Assembly (NCBI GenBank): GCA_030268105.1
Contig: BSDZ01000078.1
Span: 496,001-560,000, forward strand
Origin: Volvox africanus
Taxonomy: Eukaryota; Chlorophyta; Chlorophyceae; Chlamydomonadales; Volvocaceae
Length of the DNA stretch: 64,000 nt
Direction of reading: 5' to 3'
A program made the translations under genes and the position numbers. Position 1 is the stretch's first letter. Each line of letters opens with the position of its first letter. The notes below the pieces were generated by a model. That model did no database searches. It saw nothing but the letters and a program-made list of their open reading frames with translations, and was not told the DNA's origin. Below are positions 1 to 10,532 of this stretch, in pieces.

Positions 1-1442
1 AGCGGCTCTGATAGGCAGAGACAGTTTCTCCAGGGCGCATGCGGTATTTGCCAGCATTTAATTTCAGGCGTGCCTCAGTGTCACGTGACTGGACCTGGGG
101 TGCAAAACGGACAAGCAGTGCTTCTAGCAGTTCCTCAGATGTATAGGAATCCCTTGCGTTAGTCCATTGATCGTGCCATAATCTTGCCGCGCCTTCAAAG
201 GCAGTGGCCAAGAAAAGACGGCGCGTAGAGTCCTGTTGACCCCCACGGGCTGTGGCAAAGTAGTTCCTAACATTACGGACAAAGGCCCGTGTTAGAGGCG
301 CAGCAACTCGTCCTAAATCAGAAAGCTTAACATCCATAGGGATATTCAGCTTAGGCACTGCGATCGCTATTTTTATCACCTCGTCCTCATGTCCAGTATG
401 AGGAGGCCCAGGTGGCCTGGAAGAGGTGCCCGCAACAGCAGCACAAGTTGTTGCGGCAGCAGCGGGAGCCATCCCAGGAATATCCACGGCACCAGGTGTC
501 AAATGGTTTGACACTACAGCAGGGCCATGAACATAAAAAGGGGATGGGGCATAAATAGGTGATGTAGGTGCCTCAGGGGATGCTGTGTCGCCTTGCCTGG
601 GAATAGGTGAAGGCTGGTTCGGAAGGTCGATACCACCTGCCACAGCAGCATTTGGTGGCTGTGTCAACCTAGAGAGCCATTCCCACCTATTCGCTTGGCT
701 AGCATTAGCAGCAATCCGGCCAACAAACTGAAAGGTGTTGGCAGCAAGAGCCGAGACAGCATTCGCTAAGTTCGAGGCTTGCATATTGTATGCCTGAAAG
801 CCTAACAGATTGAACTGCGAGTGACTGTTCTGGCGAAAGGCAAAGCAAAGGCAAGGACCAGGGCCTACCCAACGCTTGGATGCCTTCGATGAACTTCAAA
901 AATTTTGAAGTCCGCGCGTGAAGTTGATTTGCGATGGATCGGAGTGACTGGGCAGAAGTGCCGCTCCGACGGGTCTGAGGTGTTGACACTGCAGAAGCAC
1001 TCACGGCGGTTGGAACAAACACAATACCTTTCAAGTAATAGAGATATATATGTATTAGTGAAAGCCGAAGTGAATTCACGAAGTCGACTCCTCGTTGGAT
1101 TCGATGCGAAGGTACTATCGAACCCGCAACTACAGGGATTCCTCAGCAAAACTGCAATACAAGTTCTAGATAGAAAGCAGTGTTGCAGGAAGATATTACC
1201 TAACAGAGAAGGCAGAATTGTCTAGGTCGCAAGCCACGTTGACCGCGACTAACTTAGAGATTGACTTTAACAGAAAGCACAGCCAAACTCACAGAGAGCA
1301 GGTTCTAAGTGTCACTAGACTAATTTCGTGAATATTACAGACCGGTGGTAGCCGCAGCGAAAATGGCGGCGCTCAGCTCCTCAGGCAATGTCTCCATGTC
1401 CAGAGGGATGTCGGCAGGAGGAAGATCGTGGTCGATGTCCAT
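1..1442 (-). CDS. Gag of D copy 1, intron-containing, partial
   Basis: The gag start codon is at 1442-1440. Comparison with the gapless copy at 57216 gives three exons: 1442-1343, 988-869 and 513 to beyond base 1. Intron 1 (1342-989) begins GTCTGT, ends CTGCAG and has stops in all three forward frames. Segment 2 (868-514) begins GTAGGC and ends CTGTAG. Removing both gives exactly the joined sequence of the 57-kb copy. Exon 3 continues into a classical retrotransposon capsid region (about 380 to 1) with its tryptophan and arginine-rich helices; the 57-kb copy lacks this. Segment 2 is open in the frame of exon 3, so it may also be translated when retained. Confidence 0.75.
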
Positions 1443-1572
1443 TTATAAAAGGGCAGCTTGAGTGGCTTGAGCGCGTTGCGTGGTTAGAGTGGCTTGAGCA
1501 GTTACCACAGAAAGACTTGAGAAGGCTTGAACGATTTCAGCGGAAGACTTGACGAGACATCCCAGGGAGGAA

Positions 1573-1586
1573 CGGTCTCGATACCA
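1573..1586 (-). other. Primer-binding site of D copy 1
   Basis: On the minus strand TGGTATCGAGACCG lies three bases after the LTR end. The TGGTATC start is typical of sites primed by initiator-methionine tRNA in plant LTR elements. The same site occurs in E1, E4 and D copy 2. Confidence 0.7.
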
Positions 1587-1589
1587 GCT

Positions 1590-2011
1590 TGTTGTATATG
1601 GTACCCACGAAGGGTGGTATCAAAAGATACCGGTTGTTGTGCCAGAGCCCGATTAAGTAGAGCCGCCGACTAGGTCGTACTTGAGAGACCATAAGGCCTC
1701 GAACCGGGCGTGACCTTCAGAAGTCACCACTACAACCGGAGATTCAGTGAACCAGGAACCAGATGTTCCACCATTTACCATTCAGGCGGTAAATGGCCCA
1801 TTCCATACAGGTTATGGAGTAACCGACAGGTTCGGATGTTTCAGGAAATCCGTTAGCATTGGTCGTCGACAGCCGAGACCAAATCCACAAATCGAATGCC
1901 AGATGGGAACATGAAACAGTTAATCTGATAATTAAATATATTATATCATTAAATATTAAACAGATAATTATTATACTTAATGAATTACCAAAATGCATTA
2001 AGGATACAACA
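1590..2011 (-). repeat. 5' LTR of family D
   Basis: On the minus strand the 422-bp LTR opens TGTTGTATCC (2011-2002) and closes with ACAACA at 1590. The other copy is 56667-57067 (401 bp). The TG...CA ends and the adjacent primer-binding site define the borders. The AT-rich middle (about 1920-1980) holds TATA-like and hyphenated inverted sequences. Confidence 0.85.
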
Positions 2012-2698
2012 CTCACCCGGTGACCATCTGGACTGATAACTCGGCGGTCTCGGTGTTCAAAACGCAACCCTGGTTAAACCGGCGCCAAGTGCACTGGCTT
2101 GCGGAGCTCGAAGACTTCAACTACGTCATCGAGCACAAGCCAACGACCTGGCCAACGCTTGACCAACGTCGTGGCTGATGCAATCAGCCGACGACCGGAC
2201 CTGCGGGTCCACACCATGACGGTCTCTGTGGCCAAGGCTGCCAACGACCTGGCCACCACCATCCGCAGAGATGGTACACAGGATGAGACCTACACTCGCC
2301 TCAAGGAGCAAGCCGCCAAGAACTCCAAAGAGGACCCCCCGTTCAAGCTATACAAGAGCTTGCTGTACTACGAGCCGCGCGGTGCCCTGCGGGCTCGCCT
2401 GTACATCCCAGACATCCCGGGCCTGCGCGCCAAGCTGCTGCGTGAGGCCCATGACATCCCCATCGCAGGCCACCTGGGCCGCGACAAGACCCTTGCCCGG
2501 CTCAGCAGATTTTACTACTGGCCGAATATGGACCGGTCGGTGGATACCTACACCACCACCTGCCCCTCGTGCCAACGGTGCAAACACAGGCAAGGCCGCC
2601 CCCTGGGCAGATCCCAACCACTGCCCATCCCCGAGCGGCCATGGCAATCCATTTCCCTGGACCTAATCACGGACCTGCCAAAATCGCACCGTGGTGAT
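2012..2698 (+). pseudogene. F1 gypsy pol, part 1: end of RNase H and integrase zinc domain
   Basis: Directly after the D LTR the plus strand reads the end of a Ty3 RNase H (motif WTDNSAV near 2030, then RRQVHWLAEL). After a frameshift near 2145 it continues as the linker and the HHCC zinc domain of integrase (CPSCQRCK near 2563-2590). The frame stops at 2698 where E1 is inserted and resumes at 10533 with the DDE core. The upstream RT is not in the window because D cuts in at 2011. The fragment is interrupted and frameshifted and cannot encode an enzyme. Confidence 0.85.
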
Positions 2699-3042
2699 TG
2701 TTGTACCTCTCCTTCGTGTTTGCTCATAAGTATCTGCGCGTCTGAAGGCTTTCGACACCGATGCGCGAGCACTTGCAAGTACAGCAAGGCAAGCGCAAGC
2801 AAACAGAGACAGCGGAAGACTTCAAGACAAGAAGAGATATAACTTACAGTCTTACAGATCGAAGCGATCCAGTGGATGTAATCGCCGTCAGCGCCGGAAG
2901 TAAGCAATCATCACGCGGCGGTGATAAGCGAAGTTTAGGCTTAGCTCGGGCTAAGTAGAATAGCGTATAGTGATTATAGTGTAGAACACACGAGTGTTCT
3001 CCGGTATCGAATGTCTTGTCTTGCTTAGCCGTCCTCGCATCT
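2699..3042 (-). repeat. Extra truncated LTR stacked on E1's 3' LTR
   Basis: This repeats the first 344 plus-strand bases of the LTR (its sense 3' end). It shares more variants with the E1 5' LTR at 9699 (for example CTCCTTC and GCGCGTCTGAAGG) than with the complete LTR beside it at 3043. The join falls where the LTR interior reads TGTTATAC and the next LTR begins TGTTGTAC. Confidence 0.85.
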
Positions 3043-3876
3043 TGTTGTACCTCTCGTTCACGTTTGCTCATAAGTATCTGCACGTCTGGAGACTTTCGAC
3101 ACCGATGCGCGAGCACTTGCAAGTACAGCAAGGCAAGCGAGAGCAAACAGAGACAGCGGAAGACTTCAAGACGAAGAGAGATATAACTTACAGTCTTACA
3201 GATCGGAACGATGCAATGGACGAAATCGCCGTCAGCGCCGGAAGCAAGCAATCATCACGCGGCGGTGATTAGCGAAGTTCAGGCTTAGCTCGGGCTAAGT
3301 AGAATAGCGTATAGCAATAGTAATATAGAACACACAAGTGTTCTCCGGTATCGAATGTCTTGTCTTGCTTAGCCGTCCTCGCATCTGTTATACTCGCAGT
3401 ATCGCAATGCCGTACGATTCACATTAGGAGGCCGATCCTAGATGTGACAATCCTACTGCGTATAGGCGATGTCTACGCATGACAACGTATAAGCCTTTCC
3501 GGCATTCGCATGATGCAAGGGTCCGAATAACGATATTCGGTTGCAAGGCATGCATCGCGACGAGTGCGGCGCTCTCAACGTGTGCTGTAATGAAGTAATA
3601 TTATATCAGATAATATTACTTATCGTTTCGTAGCACGAGCATAATGCGCACTTCAATGATTCGGTAATTCATGCATGCTAGGCGGATTTGCCATGATGCG
3701 ATGTCGCGATGGATAATGATAACATGCCAAATGCATATATAAATGTATGCGAATACATCTATATCATGCAGGTTCATTCATATGCAATAGTCATTCGTGC
3801 GTTCATCAAGATAACACTTCACCTTGTAGGGTCGCATCAACCTACGCATCGGCGGGAAACAAACCGTAGCACAACA
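3043..3876 (-). repeat. 3' LTR of E1 (834 bp)
   Basis: TGTTGTAC...GTAGCACAACA in plus-strand reading. It is equal in length to the 5' LTR at 9699-10532, but its variants resemble the E5 LTR at 60771. It carries an 11-bp-arm palindrome (AAGTAATATTA / TAATATTACTT, 3593-3621). A TATA-like stretch at about 3735-3750 (sense ATTTATATATGC) lies about 130 bp from the sense start of the LTR. Confidence 0.9.
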
Positions 3877-3892
3877 ATTATCCCCCCTCCCG
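3877..3892 (-). other. Polypurine tract of E1
   Basis: Minus-strand purine run CGGGAGGGGGGATAAT immediately before the 3' LTR, where plus-strand synthesis is primed. The same tract precedes the LTRs of E2 and E5. Confidence 0.8.
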
Positions 3893-3934
3893 TATGCAGC
3901 ATCCTCGCTGCTTCATACAGCATCGACTGCAGGG

Positions 3935-4525
3935 TCATTGGGCTTGCGTGGCACGTTTGCAGGCTTCCTCGAGCAGGTGCTTCATGTCCTGCGAGAAGTT
4001 GCGTGCCGGTTCCCATGAGTTGTGCTCGCTGGTATACCCTGTCCACTTGACCAAGTACTCGTGTACTGTCCGCTTACGTCGGTGTCGGCCCACACGACGC
4101 ACGCGATAATCTTACACCCGCTCCACATCGTAAAACTTCTGTTTACCAGCGATCCAGGTCTCGGGAACTGGTTCGATCACTGCGGGGGTGTTAGCAGGCT
4201 CAGGGACGGGTTCCGTACCACGATAAGGACGGACAAGTGATACATGAAACGTGGGGTGAATGGTCATCTCAGCGGGCAATGCAAGCTCCACAGCCACATT
4301 CCCAACCATGCGCACGACAGGATACGGACCAATCCAGCGGGGTAAGAGTTTTCGGGATCCGTCGGCCAAGGAACACAAGTTCTTGGTGCTTAGCAACACG
4401 AGTTGCCCTTCCGAAAACGTCACATCCTGTTTGGATTTGTTGTAGTATTCCGTCGTTCGTTGCTGCGCCGCGTCCAAACACGACTTCGCGTCTGTGATTC
4501 GGGACATAAAAGACTTGGCAAAACG
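3935..4525 (-). pseudogene. E1 pol C-terminus: integrase tail and chromodomain
   Basis: From about 4507 to 4112 (minus) the frame encodes the integrase C-terminal GPY/F-like region (motif RWIGPYPVV). A stop at 4112, where E5 has leucine, then interrupts it. The chromodomain follows to the TGA at 3937-3935 (motif EYLVKWTGY, then NSWEP). In chromoviruses this domain is thought to direct integration to particular chromatin. E5 carries an intact version at 61653-61952. A frameshift near 4526 separates this piece from the integrase core. Confidence 0.85.
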
Positions 4526-6278
4526 TTAAGCAGCAGGCACGTTCACTTCCAACCCACGCCACACGGGTAGCGCGGGATGAAACCCGTAGTTAAGAAAGAA
4601 CGGACTTTTGCCTGTAGAGCGGTTAACAGCGTTGTTAAGTGCGAATTCTGCCGCAGTCAAATATGTATCCCAAACGAGTGGTGTGCGACCAGCATAATTG
4701 CGCAACATATCACCCAACGTGCGGTTTGTGTGTTCGGTTTGACCATCAGTCTGCGGGTGGTACGCTGTGCTCAGGTTGACGCGCATGCCAACTAGCTTGT
4801 AGTGCGCTTCCCAAAACTTAGACGTGAACTGTCCACCACGGTCCGAGATCACGTTTTGGGGAACCCCGTGTAACCGAACCACATTATCAAAAAACAAACG
4901 TGCGGTTTGTTCAGCCGTGCAGGACGATGTGCATGGTGCTAGGTGGACCATCTTAGTCAGGCGATCGACCATTACGAACACCGCATCATATCCCCCCTCA
5001 GTTTTGGGCAGCGCGACTACGAAGTCCATGGAAACACTTTCCCAAGGCGCATCTGGGACAGGCAACGGTTGCAACAACCCATGACCCTTACTGGACAAAG
5101 CCTTATTGCGCTGGCACAGACTGCATGTCTGTACGAAGTTCGCCGCATTGTTAGCCAAACGAGGCCACCAAAAGGAACGTTGCACCAACTTGACCAACCG
5201 CTTGCTACCAGGGTGTCCTGCTAACGGGTCCTCGTGGAACCGCGCAAGGATGTCGTAGTGTAGCGTGTCGTCGTTCGGAACGACAATTTGCGTAGCTGCA
5301 CCCTCCGTCCGTAGCCAAAGGCCATTCTGCTTACGAAGGTTTTCTACATTAGCCGGCTCCGAGAACCAGGCATCTGCGTTGTAGGCCACCTTCAACCGCT
5401 CCGTGAGGTCCGTCGCGATCGGCACCTCCTCTTTATGCGGTCGCACGACGGGCGCTGCTAAAATTGCAGCGTGTAGTGACGGATGTCGACTGAGAGCATC
5501 GGCAATATTAAGTTTACCGGCAATGTACTCCCAGGTGCAGTCGAACCTAGCTAGGTATTCCATCCACCTAGCCTGACGGCGGTTCAACGTCGGAACGCTT
5601 TGCAAAAACGTTAGGGGCTTGTGGTCAGTCTTTAAAGTAAATGGGCGTCCCTCGAGGTAACAGCACCATTCCTTTAAAGCATGCAGCACTGCCAGAAGCT
5701 CCTGTTCCCCGGTGGTGTAGCGAATCTCCGCACCAGAAAACTTCTTACTCGTGAAGGTGATCGGTCGCCCTTCCTGTAACAATACAGCGCCGCTTCCAAA
5801 TACTGAGGCATCAGACACTACCTCAACACGAAACGGCAACGAGTAGTCAGGGAATGCAAGGGTGACATCTTCGGCAACGATTCGCTTGAGCTCTTCGAAT
5901 GCCCGCTGGCATTGCGACGTCCACGACTCGAGCAAAACGAAAACGCCTTTGCGAGTTAAGTTAGTAAGCGGGGCCGCAAGGATGGAATATTTTTCAATGA
6001 ACTTTCGGAAATAATTGGTCAAGCCAAGGAACTTACGCAGCTCCGTGAGGTTTCTGAGGCGCAGGCCAATTGCGAACCACGGCGACCTTCCGCGGGTCCA
6101 TCTTCACACCAGTGGCCGACACAATGTGGCCTAAATATTCCACCTGAGGCTGCGCCCAAAAGCATTTGGCGCATTTAGCAAACAATTGCTCCCGCCTCAT
6201 AACGTCGAGCACAAGCCGAAGATGCTCCAAGTGCTCCTCGCGTGTCTTAGAATAAACCAAGATGTCATCCAGTAGCAA
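4526..6278 (-). pseudogene. E1 pol middle: end of RT, RNase H, integrase
   Basis: Two frames joined by a one-base insertion near 6050. 6278-6033 carries the RT motif [10 protein letters not shown] and the thumb. 6022-4526 (498 codons) carries the RT connection, RNase H (motifs DASVFGSGAVLL and TDHKPL), the integrase HHCC zinc finger (HPGSKR, CSLCQRNK) and the DDE core (VMVDRLTKM, DRGGQFTSKFW, STAYHPQTDGQTE). The frame ends just before the integrase tail at a mutated AAAACGTTAAG where E5 reads through. The domain order RT-RH-INT is that of Ty3/gypsy. Confidence 0.9.
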
Positions 6279-7978
6279 ACAACGAACCTGTCGATAAACG
6301 GCCTAAACATTCGGTCCATAACCGCCTGAAACGTCGCAGGGGCATTAGTCAAACCAAACGATAGGACCGTATGCTCGAAATGACCGAAGGGCGTCCGAAA
6401 AGCGGTTTTCGGAATATCAGAGGCAGCGATGCAGATCTGATTATAGCCCTGTTGCAAGTCAATCGAGGAAAAATAAGCCGAGCCCTTCAGCTTATCCAAC
6501 AGGTCGTCAATGCGTGGCAAAGGGTAGCGATTTTTCACCGTACTCGCATTCAACCCCCGGTAATCGATGCACATGTGCAAGGTCCCATCCTTCTTACCGA
6601 CAAACAAAATCGGTGCAGAATACGGGGATGTGCTGGGGCGTATCATACCCTTCGCGAGCAAATCCGTCACCTGGCGCTTTACCTCGTCCAGCTCCAATGG
6701 ACTCAACCTGTACATTGGCCGGGCCGTAGGCTGCGCTCCAGGTATGAGAGGGATTGTGTGATCAACAGGACGCATAGGTGGTAGGCCAGGGATATCTTTG
6801 AAAACGTCCTCATACTGTGACAGTAGGGCCTCAACCTCAGGATCCACAGAAATCTGCGCAGTGGTGGCACTGCAGCCCACCCACGGCCTCAAAAGCAGTC
6901 CGTGGGCACCCTTCCGTAACAAACGGACGGCTTCCTTACGCCCGACTAGCTCTGGTTCGATTCGCGCGGCCATTGTGGTCACAGCGAAATTAACCATAGG
7001 CACCGCCTCAGCTTCGCCCTCCTTTGGTGTGACATGTTCGAACGACAGGAAAGGTACCTTAATTGACAGAGTACCCTTGCACATATGCAGGGTTGTGGTC
7101 TCCATGTCGATGCGCGCGCGGTACTGCCGTAATGTCGAAGACCCCATTAAATACGGTGCAGTCTCTGCTAAGCCCTGCAGCACGTACGGCCGGGTCACAA
7201 CACGCAAAGGGCCTATTGATAGGCTAAGGGTAATCCTGCCCACGATGGGATGCTTACCCCCGTCAGCAAGGGTAACCTGTGGACAATCAGACGACTCTGG
7301 GGTCAACCCCAGCGCATTCACCTCTGCGACAGAGATGAAGTCGTCGCTGGCACCGGTGTCAACAAGTGCCTTCAGAGTACGGCCATTCAAACCGATCTGA
7401 ACCACTGAGACACGGTTATCTACGAGCGACTGCCCAGCAAATAACGTCAGTGCACTTAAGGCGGGTCCGTAACCTGCGGCACCCTCATCAGGAGCTTCGT
7501 ACCAAACGTCAACCGAGTAGGATGTCCCTGGCCACGGAGCCAGCATACCCTCCCGATCCACACCATTAAGCAAAACGGTGCCAGGCTCGAACCGGTGGAC
7601 ACACCGCATACCCCTTAACGATGCCTCTGCCTTGCGCCGACAGAAAGCGGGGAGTAATACACATGCGGCGGTGCCTGGATATTGACGCCTACATCTCCTG
7701 TAAACGGCCAACTGTTCCGACATCTCACGCAGAGACGAGGGGATGAACAAAACCACGTGGTTAGACAGATCGATAGACGACAGGGGACGGCGAGGTGTAA
7801 ACAAATTACACAACGGATCGAAGCAGAGAAGTCCCGTGCGTCCGTCAAGCGTGATGCGTCGCGCAATGACTCGCTCGATGTGTCCAAGTACGCAAGGCAA
7901 CAATGCCTTCATGGCTGGCCGTAAGGATGACCACCGACCACGCGTTAGTTCAGAAATCCCAGGCGGTGCCCCCTCCAC
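6270..7978 (-). pseudogene. E1 pol N-terminus: leader domain, protease and RT, broken at YLDD
   Basis: The first ~190 residues form a domain I cannot name (motifs [24 protein letters not shown]). It is shared with D copy 2. It is followed by a retropepsin ([12 protein letters not shown]) and RT through the FGLTNAP motif. At the catalytic YLDD the base sequence lost one C (TACTGGATGAC instead of TACCTGGATGAC in E5), so the frame shifts inside the active site. Pol lies in the same frame as gag, separated by a single TAG at 7999-7997. Confidence 0.9.
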
Positions 7979-7996
7979 AGGAACCCGGGCATGCCT

Positions 7997-9232
7997 CTAT
8001 TTCGGCTGGGGTACAAACGGCGGCAGTAACGGGCAATCCTTCGTAGGATGACTCTCCGCGCACCGTAGACAAACATTGGCCGCTTTCCGACGTTCGAACT
8101 CGGAACGATTGCAATTCCATTTTGGCATAAACAAGTCATCTGTGCGAGTATGCTTCGCATTGGGGTCAGAGCGCTGTGCGGCTGCCGACGACGGCGCACC
8201 ACCACGCTTCCTGCTCTTAGCTGGGTCCGAGCTCGGACCTGCTCCTCCTGACCCACGGACACCTGAGCTAGCGCCCCCGCGCGACTGGCGTTGCCGGTTG
8301 CTGCGTCGCGTCGCGGCAGTAGGCGAGGTGCGGGTCGCTCCGAGTTCCTGGTCGAGAGCTACAGCTTCCCCAAGCGGATCCTGCACTTGCACGGCATTTG
8401 CACGAGGGACAGACTTGACTTCTTCCTCACCGGCAAGGAGTCGTATCGCCGTACCCTTAGCAAAAGTGACCAAGGCATCATACGACTTGATCGGCACCCC
8501 AGCCAAGTCAGTAGCGCACCATTTAGCCAAACGTTTCGTCAGGCCTCGCTTAAACCAAAAGACACGCTCGGTTTCGGTGAGGTCAGCAATGGGGGTCACA
8601 AGTGCTTCGAAGCGTGACTGGTACGCAGGTACATTTTCACCCCGACGCATGTGGTAGCTACCGGCTGCCAAAACCTTACGAGCCTCCACATCACGTGCTT
8701 GAACCTCAGTAGCAAACCGTGCGAGCAAAGCGACGATCATCTCGTCAAAAGTATAGTTGCCCCGGGCGGTGGTCCATTCACGATACCAGTCCTTCGCTGA
8801 GCCCTCGAGGGTGTTACCAACGAAGAGACACCTGATACCATCATTATCTCCACCATGAACAGCCTGGAGGTACTTTTTAGCGTCACGCACGTACACACGA
8901 GTTGCATCGGCTATGCTATGTCCTGCTGTCTTTTCAGTTAGCGAGATATTGAGCCTAGGAACGGGAATTGACAATCTCATCACCTCAGGGATGTCATCAT
9001 GCCCTCGAGCTTGAGGTAATGGCAGAACCCTTGGTCCAGCAGTGTTGTCCATATTGGTGTTAACTGCTGAATGCGGCACAATTAAGTGAGCAGGGGTCTG
9101 AAGGAAAAGGGGATCTTCAGTGGCTCGCCTGCCAACAGTCTCAAGACCCCTATCCGGAGCTCTAGCAGCCACAACAAAATTGGGTTGGCTAGCTAGGCTA
9201 GTGTGCGGCGTATCGTCGTGTTCCGCGGACAT
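7997..9232 (-). CDS. E1 Gag polyprotein (411 aa)
   Basis: An open frame from ATG at 9232 to TAG at 7999-7997. Residues ~80-270 form the retrotransposon gag/capsid fold (WYREWTTARGNY, AYQSRFEALV). A basic, serine/glycine-rich linker follows, then a nucleocapsid zinc knuckle near the end (CLRCAESHPTKDC). The product would assemble virus-like particles. The stop is followed in the same frame by pol. E4 carries a diverged homologue at 55585-56310. Confidence 0.9.
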   Translation of the reverse strand: MSAEHDDTPHTSLASQPNFVVAARAPDRGLETVGRRATEDPLFLQTPAHLIVPHSAVNTNMDNTAGPRVLPLPQARGHDDIPEVMRLSIPVPRLNISLTEKTAGHSIADATRVYVRDAKKYLQAVHGGDNDGIRCLFVGNTLEGSAKDWYREWTTARGNYTFDEMIVALLARFATEVQARDVEARKVLAAGSYHMRRGENVPAYQSRFEALVTPIADLTETERVFWFKRGLTKRLAKWCATDLAGVPIKSYDALVTFAKGTAIRLLAGEEEVKSVPRANAVQVQDPLGEAVALDQELGATRTSPTAATRRSNRQRQSRGGASSGVRGSGGAGPSSDPAKSRKRGGAPSSAAAQRSDPNAKHTRTDDLFMPKWNCNRSEFERRKAANVCLRCAESHPTKDCPLLPPFVPQPK

Positions 9233-9680
9233 GGAGCACGAAGCGATACCCTAGGTTTGCGTAATAGAAGCCGACTTCTATCACAAGGGCAAGAGTACAA
9301 AGCGATTCGGTGAGCCTACCGACAGTACTCTTGAGAAGATTCAGTAAACTCAGCAAGTACTTGCCCAGCTGAGTCCTGATCTCCGTAGTTTGGGCGATGA
9401 GAGTCGCCAAATGGTCCGGACGAAAGCCGGTCTCAGTCGCCGCGGCAAGCAATGCCAGTGCACTGAGATTACCTGCGACTCAGAGCGTACACTTACACAA
9501 CAAGTGCAGCAATCTAAGTAAAAGCAATTAAACAATTACAAACCGGAAACGGCGGCGTCCAAAACGGCGCGGCCTAGGTCTTCGGCGAAAGTATCTAGCG
9601 GTCCTCGTGGTTCGTCGCTGGAACTCGCCATAGAAAGAACCTACTTCCAATTAGACAAAGAGAGACAGTTAGGCAACGAA
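9233..9680 (-). other. E1 5' leader
   Basis: Untranslated stretch between the primer-binding site and the gag start. Short open frames on both strands show no domain. It may hold the packaging signal, by position only. Confidence 0.4.
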
Positions 9681-9695
9681 CCTGTCTCGATACCA
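9681..9695 (-). other. Primer-binding site of E1
   Basis: Minus-strand TGGTATCGAGACAGG, three bases after the 5' LTR end at 9699. Same type as in D and E4. Confidence 0.75.
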
Positions 9696-9698
9696 ATT

Positions 9699-10532
9699 TG
9701 TTGTACCTCTCCTTCAGGTTTGCTCATAAGTATCTGCGCGTCTGAAGGCTTTCGACACCGATGCGCGAGCACTTGCAAGTACAGCAAGGCAAGCGCAAGC
9801 AAACAGAGACAGCGGAAGACTTCAAGACAAGAAGAGATATAACTTACAGTCTTACAGATCGAAGTGATGCAGTGGATGTAATCGCCGTCAGCGCCGGAAG
9901 TAAGCAATCATCACGCGGCGGTGATTAGCGAAGTTTAGGCTTAGCTCGGGCTAAGTAGAATAGCGTATAGTGATTATAGTGTAGAACACACGAGTGTTCT
10001 CCGGTATCGAATGTCTTGTCTTGCTTAGCCGTCCTCGCATCTGTTATACTCGCAGCATCACAATGCCGTACGATTCACACTAGGAGGCCGATCCTAAGTG
10101 TGACAACCCTACTGTGTATAGGCGATGTCTACGCATAACAACGTATAAGCCTTTCCGGCATTCGCATGATGCAAGGGTCCGAATAACGATATTCGGTTGC
10201 AAGGCATGCATCACGACGAGTGCGGCGCTCTCAACGTGTGCTGTAATGAAGTAATATTATATCAAATAATATTACTTATCGTTTCATAGCACGAGCATAA
10301 TGCGCACTTCAATGATTCGGTAATTCATGCATGCTAGGCGGATTTGCCATGATGCGATGTCGCGATGGATAATGATAACATGCCAAATGCATATATAAAT
10401 GTATGCGAATACATCTATATCATGCAGGTTCATTCATATGCAATAGTCATTCATGCGTTCATCAAGATAACACTTCACCTTGTAGGGTCGCATCGACCTA
10501 TGCATCGGCGGGAAACGAACCGTAGCACAACA
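9699..10532 (-). repeat. 5' LTR of E1 (834 bp)
   Basis: TGTTGTAC...GTAGCACAACA in plus-strand reading, next to the primer-binding site on its left and F1 coding sequence on its right. The palindrome AAGTAATATTA / TAATATTACTT is conserved at about 10249-10277. Confidence 0.9.

Larger units (their letters stand above)
1..2011 (-). mobile_element. Ty3/gypsy-type LTR element, family D, copy 1 (5' part, runs off the window)
   Basis: Read on the minus strand this is a 5' LTR (2011 to 1590), a primer-binding site and a gag gene that continues past base 1. The LTR, leader and gag start match the plus-strand copy at 56667-57500. The element sits inside the RNase H region of gypsy element F1, whose coding sequence resumes at 2012 right beside the LTR terminus. 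This copy keeps two segments missing from the other copy, both with GT...AG ends. Confidence 0.85.
2699..10532 (-). mobile_element. E1: complete Ty3/gypsy chromovirus, minus strand, inserted in F1
   Basis: Sense is minus: 5' LTR 10532-9699, primer-binding site 9695-9681, gag 9232-7997, pol 7978-3935 (protease, RT, RNase H, integrase, chromodomain), polypurine tract 3892-3877, 3' LTR 3876-3043, then an extra 344-bp partial LTR (3042-2699). Flanks GTGAT (2694-2698) and GCGAT (10533-10537) look like a 5-bp target-site duplication with one change, and F1 coding sequence is continuous across it. Pol has several frameshifts, so this copy is not autonomous. Confidence 0.9.

Noticed and set aside
6798..7400. 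Plus-strand frame of 200 codons
   Set aside because: Antisense shadow of E1 protease/RT.
8076..8657. Plus-strand frame of 193 codons
   Set aside because: Antisense shadow of E1 gag.
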